Assembly (NCBI GenBank): GCA_028583605.1 | Contig: CM053327.1 | Span: forward strand, 24,415,629-24,479,628 | Length of the DNA: 64,000 nt | Direction: 5' to 3' | From: Dastarcus helophoroides | Taxonomy: Eukaryota > Arthropoda > Insecta > Coleoptera > Bothrideridae | Shown here: positions 55,977 to 64,000 of the stretch, one piece after another | How positions within the stretch are numbered: position 1 is the stretch's first letter | Layout: each line of letters opens with the position of its first letter | Program-made: the position numbers and the translations under genes | Notes under the pieces: model-generated | Told to the model about the DNA's origin: nothing | The model's database searches: none | The model's input: only the letters and a program-made list of their open reading frames with translations

Positions 55977-58900
55977 TTATTGCACTTTTGACTTTGTTAT
56001 GGTCATCATTAGATCTTCTGTGGTACAGGATTTGGGCCGTTCGATGGGGAATGCGAGCGCACGGGACCATATTAGAGCGGCCATTGTCCCTAAGGCCCTT
56101 GAAATGCCAAACAGTACCGTGTAATAACTCATCTCCTTCATACCATAATGCTATGAAAAATAAACATTTAAATTGACAAGTATCAAAAATGGTGATGTAT
56201 GGGGCCGGCTTTAGAATCCTGGGATTTAGAAGGCTCCAAAATGTTTCTTATCGTGAAAAAATTTAAATCCAACATTGTTTATCTAAATGCTCTTCAAACT
56301 CACAAATTTTGAGGGCTTCATTTCTATTTCATTTTTTTTTCGCAGCTAAAAATCATAAGGTGTAAACTGGTAAATAGGCATGACATTTTTTAAGTGATAT
56401 CGATCGGCTTTTGTTCCAACGTAGTGTAGGAGAAAAATACGAAGGCATTGAAATGTGGCAAATTTTAAACAAAAATTGAGGCGTTTCAGGAATTATCCCA
56501 AAAAGGTTTTGGTTCAGTATTACTGAATTTATTTCAGTTAAAAATTAGAACCCCCTTAAATAACCAGTAACGTTAAATAACATCATACCGGACTACTTAT
56601 CAAAAATTTAGCAAAATTTCCACAAAAAAAAAGTAGAACACGTGTGAATTTATGAAACTTTTAACTTTTTATATTAGTATAAGAAGGCACAGGGCAGACA
56701 CAATTTTAACAAAATTTTCCGACCAAATTTCAATTTTCCTCAAAAAATCTTTTTTTTTTTGTGAAATTTTAATCTATTCCAAATTTTTAATTTAATATTT
56801 CAATTTTCATTTCGAGAAACAAAAAAAAAGATGATTATAAAAACAAAACATCTGGTACTTACATATAATAAAACTCCCGAATGTGCATCGACATTGGGCC
56901 ATGGATTTTGTACTTTCCCGAGTGAATCCAAAATTGGCGGTACAATTTTGTACAATCGAGATACCAACTACAAATATAAAGTTATATTAGGCTTCTCATT
57001 AAAATAGTTAATAATGTGGGTATGATCGAAAAGGTAAATGCTATTCAAAGTAGGGGGATTTGTTGGACCCAAATCAGGTATACCAAACGGACAACGCCTA
57101 AGATCGAAACCACTCTTTGTTTCAACCATAAATCTAATAAGCTTTATTTGTATTTGAATTAAAATGCATGTAACTACCAGTGATTAAAAATATCTCCGTA
57201 ATTTTTTGATCAGTCCTGATAAATTTCATACAGGAAAAAGTATTACCTGTTGCTCCAAAGGAACGCAATTACCGTCAAGACAGTGTTAACTCATTCAAAC
57301 AATTAAAAAACTAACCTGAAATAACGGATCATCTGGCATATGCTTTCTTCCAAACTGGCTTTGACACGTATATCTTGGATCAGTTGTCCTTAGGACAGCA
57401 TGACCATAACCTGGAATCACTTTTCCGGCTTTCAATCTCCTTTCAATAACTCTCTTTAATTCCTCATCATCTTCAATCTTATCCCCAATCTCCTTTTGTA
57501 TGTCTAAAAGCCAAATCAGTACCTGGAAATGCTGCTGTGAAAAATTATTATCAATCACCTCATCAATATACCTCTTGGTTGGCCAATCCGTGCAATGGAC
57601 CTGCCAATCCATTCAGTCCAGCGGCAAACGACAAATATGGATCACTTAATGCGGACCCAACTAGATGTACGCTATGAGCGGACACATTTCCACCTTCATG
57701 ATCACTGCAAAATAATATTCTTCAAGTTCTAGTTCACGTTAAAATTAATGTAATTTCTGGCGCGCCATCAATTTAATCTGGAGAGCTTGTCCTGCATTCA
57801 TTTGTCAAACAAGCTAAAAAATTTTAGCTTTACGATTTTCCTCCGTAAGCTTCTTTACCTATTCGAATAGATTGTTTCCATTTGTAGACATTTTAAAGAG
57901 ACACGGCCCCAATATATTCCGAGAAAGGTCCTCCATCCATCACGCTGGTTAAATGCGATGCCCTTTGTTTCGATTTTCATTTACTTTTAATGAAACTTAT
58001 CTAGTTTGATTTTAAATTAGAGCTCTTCGTGCCTGGACAACAAAAACCCATCCGAGGGATTTAGATATTGATTAGATACTTACCAATGTATAACGAGATA
58101 CATTCTCATTAAATCGGTAAACGTTTTATCATCGTATCCGAGCATCGTGCAAAAGTTCCATGTCCAATCTTTGTCGTCCCTGGTGGCCGGGATTTTCCCA
58201 TCCTTGAAGGAACTGCGGTAGATCATGGCGGCTACAGTCGGTAATCTTGCGATTAGATTCATCGCATCTTCATAGACGTACTGAATGCGACACAAAAACA
58301 GATTAATTCGAAATCTACAACTTCGGACAAAACGGGATGAAAAATTCCATTAGTCCGGCATTAGAGAAGATTCAAAAGTAATTTATGTCTTTCTTTGCTT
58401 AAAATTTATTGTAGCGACGTCAGATTGAAGGAAGCGCTCCGGCGTAGAGTGCAGAACAACTAAAAAGTGCTTTTAACAAGTTATTATGTTGGCGGGTTTT
58501 CAAATTAGCGCAATATGCTGCAAAATGGACGGCGGATCTCATGGAAAATTTTAAATTACATCTCTGCAGTAGCGTTTAGTTGCAACTTATCATTCTTTTA
58601 ATGGCTATTAAATATATATGAAATTGGTAAACAGAATTAACAAAGGTAGTAGATTTATTAGAGCACTGAACTAAACACTGTGGCTTGTGATTAAGTCCAT
58701 CACCTTCTTAGAAAAGTACAACTTTTCAGAATTTTAAATTATTTCAAAATTTTAAAATTATTTTCAAAACCTACTTTTGAAATAGTGAATCTTGCTTATA
58801 CTTTTTCTATACGCTGGTTTCTGTTCTTCTGCTTAAAAAAGTAGTGCTATTCCTACATCTTTTATTGCTTACCTCCCAGTAAGAATTTTTGTTCACCCCC

Positions 58901-59535
58901 GAATGATAAGCCTTGAGGAAAATACTGTCAGAATTCATAAGAGTTACAGCGCTGGATAATTGAGCCATTGGATGAACATTTTTGGGAACACTTTTCAGCA
59001 TTTGCACAACGTGATTTGGCACTGCTGATCTAGAGTTCCACTCTTGGGACAAGGCGTCTACCTAAAACAAAGCGTTGAGTTTTGCTCACGATTCGATATA
59101 GACCATATACCTGTTGTTGCGTCGGAATTGTGCCTGTCAACAGCAACCAAAATATACCCTCTGGTAAAGCTTGTTCACCATCTGGAGACTTTGGCAGAAG
59201 TTTGAGTACTTCTGGAATCGAATAACCGCGAAATCTGATTCCCTTTAATGGGTCCAATGCTGAGGTCTCATAAACCAAACCTTTGATGCCTCGCATACCA
59301 CCGTATATCTTATGGATGGAAATCATTAAATAAACTACACTATAAACCAGTAGATTTTAAATAGGCTCACCATTTTAAGTGTCACATTGCAAATCACGCT
59401 GTCGCCGTATTCAGTTATAAAACCCTTTACTTTTGCGCGTTCTGTTGCAATGAGAGATTTTATATTTCTTTTCAAATCTGTAGACTCTTTTATTGCGCAT
59501 TGTAACGCGGTGAAAAGACGTCGAGATAATATCAT
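55977..59535 (-). CDS. Mitochondrial citrate synthase, complete 8-exon gene, divergent paralogue
   Basis: Citrate synthase condenses acetyl-CoA and oxaloacetate to citrate in the mitochondrial matrix, the entry step of the TCA cycle. Coding exons: 59371-59535, 59111-59308, 58873-59061, 58084-58280, 57572-57704, 57316-57522, 56863-56967 and 55977-56150. All junctions are GT-AG, the frame stays open, and the total is 455 aa, close to the usual ~465. The N-terminus ([17 protein letters not shown]) has the basic, hydrophobic look of a matrix-targeting peptide. Family motifs include [42 protein letters not shown] and HEGGNVSAH. The catalytic residues are His288 ([10 protein letters not shown]), His335 ([15 protein letters not shown]) and Asp390 ([11 protein letters not shown]). 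An AATAAA signal lies 40 nt past the stop (55932-55937, minus). Substitutions such as CDHEGG for the usual SDHEGG and an unusual stretch after YRSSFKDGK suggest a second, less conserved paralogue like the extra citrate synthase known in flies rather than the main housekeeping copy. Introns of 49 nt alternate with ones of 350-710 nt. Confidence 0.95.
57072..57175 (+). repeat. Dispersed fold-back repeat family, copy 4, within citrate synthase intron 6
   Basis: ATACCAAACGGACAACGCC, AAGATCGAAACCACTCTTTG, CATAAATCTAATAAGC and AAAATGCATG correspond to copy 1 at 4735-4835. It sits in intron 6 (56968-57315) and does not disturb the splice sites. Confidence 0.5.
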
Positions 59536-60064
59536 TCTTACAATACGGTACGTTTACAAATATGGCTGAAACCAATAACAAAATATGACAGTTGTGTCAA
59601 TTAATAGATGTCACAGGCTTTGTAGAATCGTACTTGACTATACTCTGTTCACATAACATATATAATTTGACCACTCCCCTAAATAAAGTGCCGTATTTAA
59701 ATAAATTATTTTTTTATTACTTATGCGGGATAAGTAATATCTTTGCGCCCGTTGTTAAGGGTGATAAGTCGCTATTTGCCCATTTTAAAATTACAACACG
59801 AGTTTTGAGTAAACCACACTCCATTTGAGTGCGACAAGTAAACTTGGCGCATGCAGATTTTCCTTGTCTCACATAAATTTTCCTTGGCGCACGCAAATTG
59901 ACGGAGAAAAAAAATGAATAACTAAAAAAAAAACAATCATAATTAACCTGTCATATCTAAAGAAGTGAGATTGACAGTTACAAATTTTATCTTTACATTA
60001 AATTTGTTTTAAATTTTTGAGTCCCCAATTTTGGACAACGGAATAGTTCCGCTTTTGTAATAAA
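59536..60064. other. Short intergenic region between citrate synthase and the recombinase element
   Basis: It should contain the citrate synthase promoter, but no TATA box or initiator stands out. Two near copies of CTTGGCGCA(T/C)GCA lie about 36 bp apart near 59845 and 59880. Plus-strand frames here (59592-59828) have no recognisable motif. Confidence 0.4.
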
Positions 60065-60200
60065 AAATAGTATCTGCAACTCGTGCGATGTTGTCGATTG
60101 CCCACTCGAGCGAATGGGCGCACTCGCTTCGCTCGTGCGCTCAACTTCGCTCTCGTGGACAATCGACAACTTATCGCACTAGTTGCACAATATACTATTT
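60065..60200. repeat. Palindrome A, left flank of the recombinase element
   Basis: The left arm AAATAGTATCTGCAACTCGT, GCGATGTTGTCGATTGCCCA, C (60065-60105) is mirrored by GTGGACAATCGACAACTTAT, CGCACTAGTTGCACAATATA, CTATTT (60155-60200). The centre is CG-rich, with GCGCACTCGCTTCGCTCGTG in a secondary hairpin. The inner edge continues CCACGGTC to 60208. That sequence is the exact reverse complement of GACCGTGG at 61600-61607, on the other side of the recombinase gene. Confidence 0.85.
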
Positions 60201-60342
60201 CCACGGTCGGGAGTAAAAATCAGTTTCTATGACATCAAAATTAAAACAGAAGTAGTTGATTATTTCCAAGGGAGTATAATGCTCCCAAGGGAGTTTACAT
60301 TATGGAGAACGTTTTTCATGCAAAAAAAAGTTAACATCGAAA

Positions 60343-61416
60343 TTATTTATTGACATTTAAAGTAAATGTTACATTTGTACAATTTTCAAAATTATTATTA
60401 GAAGGAATATTACTTTCGCTTACATTTACAGTTTTTGTGATTGCGCTAGTAGTGGTACCTACTAAAACCTGATTAGCAATTTTGGTCTTATTTTCAATGG
60501 AGTTCTCGACATAACCCTCAGCGACTGTCGTTGATTTCCAACCAGCATGACGCTTTATTGTCGTAATATCCACACCAGCATCTGCCAGTAATGTCGCTGA
60601 AGATCTTCGTAAGCAGTGACCAGTATAACATGCAGCATCAGGTAATTTTAAATAAGCTACTACACTCGGAATTTTTCCCATTGTATTCTTGCTAACTGGC
60701 TGCGAACTACATTTTCCTGCTTTGTAGTGCAAAAAAAGGCGCTTATGCTTGACATGGGGAGGACGAAGGGACAGATATTTTCGAAACAATTCAAGCATAT
60801 TTCCCACATCGGTAACCAGAAAGGTTCGTGGAATCTTTGTCTTAGTGTATGGAATTTTTACAATCAAGGAAGAGCCTACATCCTCAATATCATCTACAGT
60901 TAAATTGACTAGTTCATCAGTTCGACAAGCTCCGGCAATCCCCAGAATTAATCCAACCTATAAAAAATCAAAATACTTAATAATCGAAATACCTAACAAC
61001 AAAAGTAATCTTACCTTAATCATTAAGAATTCTTTGTCATCTGCACTTGATAGAAAACGGTCGATTTCACCCTTTGTCAATATTTTCAATTTTTTCGCTT
61101 GATATCCGTCACTGGTTCTTTTCAAAAATGCGATCAGCTTGGGGAATTTGCTTATATCTATGTTGTCGTAAATTATCAAGCATGACTTAACCATAGAATA
61201 TTGCGCCCATAATGTGGAAGACTTGTAATTCTTTGCATTTTCACTGAAGTATGCAAACAAAACATTCTCGCTGTATACTTGAACATTTTTATCGGCGCAC
61301 CACTTTCTGAACCGATTGTAGGCTATATCGTATAAAGATCTTGACTTCGTAGGCAGCAGATTGCTTATTGCAATATTTGCAGCCCCCACAATCTCTTCCG
61401 ACTCACAATTATTCAT
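60343..61416 (-). CDS. Crypton-like tyrosine recombinase, intact, one 57-nt intron
   Basis: Exon 1 is 61015-61416 (134 aa) and exon 2 is 60343-60957. The intron 60958-61014 starts GTAAG, ends TTTATAG and is in phase 0, joining FLMIK to VGLILGIAGACRTDELVNLT. The 338-aa product has an N-terminal helical core-binding region (about 20-125) and a C-terminal catalytic domain. Visible catalytic residues are Arg146 (ACRTDEL), His248 and Arg251 (TGHCLRRSSATLLADAGVD), His271 (IKRHAGWKSTTVAEGY) and the nucleophile Tyr283. Lys173 (or Lys168) is a candidate for the beta-hairpin lysine. Such enzymes cut and join DNA through a 3'-phosphotyrosine. RHAGWKSTTVAEGY is typical of eukaryotic Crypton-type enzymes. 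An AATAAA overlaps the stop codon (AATAAATAA), a very compact 3' end. No stop or frameshift is present, so the gene may be young or under selection. A domesticated host gene is an alternative. Confidence 0.9.
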
Positions 61417-61607
61417 TGTGCACTAAACAAATTTTAAACTAAACCAAACTAGCACCTTAATTTAACAATTCTTTTTGTTTGTTTATTTTGTAGTTATGAC
61501 AATAACTCAACGACTACTAAATAAATGCTCAAATCCGAATATAATAATTCTGGTGCTACTTACTTCATAATGACAAAATATGTGTTTTTAAGTTAATGAG
61601 ACCGTGG

Positions 61608-61746
61608 AAAAAATAGTATATATCATTCGGGAGAGATGCTATTTTGTCCTCGGTGCATTGTAGCCCTCGGGCTTCGCCCTCGGGCTTCAACTTACACCTC
61701 TGCCAAAACAACGCATTTCTCTCCCTTATAATATAATGTACTATTT
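61608..61746. repeat. Palindrome B, right flank of the recombinase element
   Basis: The left arm AAAAAATAGTATATATCATT, CGGGAGAGATGC (61608-61639) is mirrored by GCATTTCTCTCCCTTATAAT, ATAATGTACTATTT (61713-61746). The centre holds two direct copies of GCCCTCGGGCTTC (61663-61688). The inner edge GACCGTGG (61600-61607) is the inverted match to palindrome A. The arms differ in sequence from palindrome A except for the outer A-TAGTA-AT block, so A and B are relatives rather than recent copies. Confidence 0.8.
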
Positions 61747-63798
61747 ACTGGTTGTATTTGAAAAACCCACATTACACACACCAAATTAAGTTTGATAAGT
61801 CACATCATTAGTAAGTAGTTGACTTTAAAATGAGAATTATAACCAAATAAGTTTGGTTTTCCGTACTATTCAGTTACAAAACAAGTGGTTTGAACAGTCC
61901 ATCCTACAAGGGAAGTCGTCTTATAATTCTGCACAAAGAATCAGGAAATAGTTTTGTTGAACTTTATGTATTTTGTCTCAAAGAAAACTGGAGATTATCA
62001 AGAAGACATTCGTTATGAAGCAAACAAAGTGAGAGCTGAACTTCTCCTGAGACTTATATTATTCCAAGCAATGTGACTGATGAGATGGCAAAGGAACACA
62101 ACATTACTGTTTTGCGATTGCCTCCTTATCATTGTAAATTTAATTTTTTTAGTATTACATTTTCTCATTATTCCTTAATATCGCGTGAACCTGTCTATTT
62201 TTTGAGGAGGAGTGGCCTAACTATATCTGACGGGTGAACAGAGTATAGCTGTTATTCAGGGCCTAATCAACGTGAAGTAAATTAGAAAAAAATGTTTTTC
62301 TATAGAATTCTAATCCTAAAGGACGTTTTCCATTATCCCCATTAAATAAAACTGCTATTTAAATTTTACGTTTTCTACATTAAGCATTGTTTGATCAGTA
62401 GGGCAGTTTGTTTTATTACGTTTCTGAGATAACAATAATTTATTTTTAATATCTGAATTATATTCTATGCCAATCATGTTCCATATTTAAAAATAATACA
62501 ACCTAAATCTGAATTTTCCTTCGTAATTTCGATCAGATTGATAAATAACAAAACACTTTCTGCAGTTAACGTCTACGGAAATCGTTAAATACAACCATTT
62601 GTTTTATTTGTTGAGAGCATGCAACTCGGCAACTGATTCAGCAAATGTAAAATTCGATACATATTTTTACCAATTAGGTAGGTTGAGTTTGTAAAAATTC
62701 TTTCTTCGAGGATTCCTACATCGTATAAGGAAACTATTTGCCAAATGAAATGAAACTAGTGAGTGAGTGGTTTTTGGCTTTTTATAATATAAAACTAACA
62801 ATTAACCATAAACTTTTATGAAACATATCAAGCACGTTACCGTTATTTCAAAATATTTAATCGTTTGTTTAATAATGTCAACTATTGATATTGAAATATG
62901 GAGCCGCTATAATAAAAAAGTAATTCGGATATTTGAAATCGACAGTGGATGCTTCCATTCGTTTGAAAGAGTATATTTGTAACACTAATACCGTACAATA
63001 AGCTTAAATTGTCAACATAACTGTTCGTGTTCCACAAATCATTACCGACTAAAAAGTATGGGACATAGGAGAGAGAATACGCTTATGCAAAATGTGTAAC
63101 AATTGACAGGCAATCCTGGAAATTCAATGAAATTTAATCAGTTTGCGAAACATTATTAAAGCCTGTTATTAAAAGTGTTACTAACTGATAAAAAAAACCT
63201 CCTCAAACCAGCTCATTAATGTCGGCCAAGGATTAATATGGTATTGAAGCATAATCGATAATTCACATCGATTACATTATAAACTCTTCGCAAGTTTGAT
63301 GAAGTTGCCTCTAATTATATATCGGTGGAAAATGAAAACAAAATAAAGAAATGCGTGTCATTTATTACAGAACTTGTCAAAATCAGGCACTCTATTAGTG
63401 TAAGTTTTAGACAGAATCAATTTTCAATTTAGATAACCAACACATTTCTAATAGTGCTGAGTTAGCAACGATTTTCATTGCAGAGGAAAAAGAAGTTGTA
63501 ATTTATAATGATGGGGTAATTTGCTAAAATAAATTAGTCTTTATCAATCACATATTGTTTTTACGACAACTTACAAGTGACATCAGAAGATGATTATACC
63601 GGGATATCAAAAATTATCTTGGTCAAGAGTGGTTGTGGAATGTAAAACCTGTGTCTTACTTTACGTTTCAACTAGTTATGTCACTGTCACGCTGACATCA
63701 TCAATAACCTACAAATGTCATACCTATTTATTTTAGTTGTAAAACAATAATGAACTACAAATTATGAAATAACGGTTTTAGTAACAAGAAAAACTAAA
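61747..63798. other. AT-rich non-coding stretch
   Basis: No gene or repeat is recognised. The last ~150 bases before 63799 should be the 3' end of the mariner-type element, but its TIR was not identified. Confidence 0.45.
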
Positions 63799-64000
63799 TT
63801 ACAGTAATTGTTGGAAATGTCCCCCGTTTGGTTCGATGCACAAGTTGACGCGCCTCCTCATGCTGTGAAAAGCGTTTTGCAGCATTTCTGGCGTTATGGT
63901 TGCACATTGCTGAACAATTCTTTGTTGCAGTTCTTGCAAATTATTTACCGGAGTTGGGAAAATCTTGTTTTTTAAGTAAGGAAATATAAAATAGTCCATA
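63799..64000 (-). mobile_element. Mariner/Tc1-type transposase, C-terminal end (cut by window end)
   Basis: The minus-strand frame, open to the window edge, reads MDYFIFPYLKNKIFPTPVNN, LQELQQRIVQQCATITPEML, FHSMRRRVNLCIEPNGGHFQ and QLL, then a stop at 63799-63801. This is the tail of a Tc1/mariner-superfamily transposase: the Asp of (P)MDYF-F-YLKN corresponds to the third catalytic acidic residue, and NGGHF-QLL is the usual C-terminus. The visible part has no break, so whether the copy is intact depends on sequence beyond the window. Confidence 0.85.

Larger units (their letters stand above)
60065..61746 (-). mobile_element. Candidate tyrosine-recombinase transposon bounded by two palindromes (~1.7 kb)
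   Basis: The unit is palindrome A (60065-60200), inner repeat (60190-60208), recombinase gene (60343-61416, minus), inner repeat (61600-61621) and palindrome B (61608-61746). The inner repeats are GACCGTGGAAATAGTATAT against GACCGTGGAAAAAATAGTAT. No RT, RNase H or methyltransferase is present, so it is not a DIRS/Ngaro retrotransposon. A single tyrosine recombinase as the only gene is the definition of Cryptons, but long palindromes at the ends are not typical of them. The exact ends and any target duplication are not established; outside the palindromes no shared flank was found. Confidence 0.6.

Noticed and set aside
59592..59828. Plus-strand 78-codon frame divergent from citrate synthase
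   Set aside because: No motif or homologue recognised; lies in the short upstream region and begins without supporting context.
60065..61746. DIRS/Ngaro retrotransposon
   Set aside because: These elements need RT and RNase H upstream of the recombinase and split direct or inverted terminal repeats; none is present within the palindromes or nearby.
1..64000. CRISPR arrays, bacterial operons, phage genes
   Set aside because: Spliced genes, eukaryotic retrotransposons and the absence of regularly spaced repeats exclude them.

Overview
The window looks like nuclear DNA of an arthropod, most likely an insect. It is about two-thirds A+T, has GT-AG introns as short as 49-57 nt, arthropod-style TATA/TCAGT promoter elements and a dense mixture of insect-type transposable elements. 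Nothing bacterial or organellar is visible. The sequence alone does not settle the order; a holometabolous insect is a guess.

Only two host genes can be supported. One internal exon of a TMTC-type gene (ER transmembrane/TPR O-mannosyltransferase) lies on the + strand at 4131-4378 and carries a one-base frameshift near its 3' end. A complete eight-exon mitochondrial citrate synthase gene lies on the - strand at 55977-59535; it encodes 455 aa with the catalytic His288, His335 and Asp390 in place, but is divergent enough to suggest a paralogue. No further exon is visible across the roughly 50 kb between them, which is AT-rich intronic or intergenic DNA filled with mobile elements.

Mobile elements, left to right: jockey-type reverse transcriptase (RT) remnants (1-258, 29420-29736, probably 33655-33950); a terminal-inverted-repeat (TIR) element at 17500-20168 carrying a broken copy of a multi-copy arthropod protein of unknown function; a Penelope-like family (1105-1195, 21289-21599, 26775-27085); 5'-truncated RTE-like elements (27960-29320, 42310-42450) and a longer one split by about 3.8 kb of other DNA (45720-47825 and 51656-52790); a complete but dead hAT element with 8-bp target duplication (31858-33041); several fold-back or MITE families; a solo LTR with heat-shock and GATA motifs (55398-55735); an intact spliced tyrosine recombinase of 338 aa flanked by two long palindromes (60065-61746); and the C-terminus of a mariner-type transposase cut by the window end (63799-64000).

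The most unusual unit is 60065-61746. A Crypton-like tyrosine recombinase with all catalytic residues and a 57-nt intron sits between two ~140-bp palindromes whose inner edges form matching inverted repeats. A third, related palindrome lies inside the TIR element at 18048-18182. This could be an under-described class of recombinase-based transposon with non-autonomous palindromic relatives.
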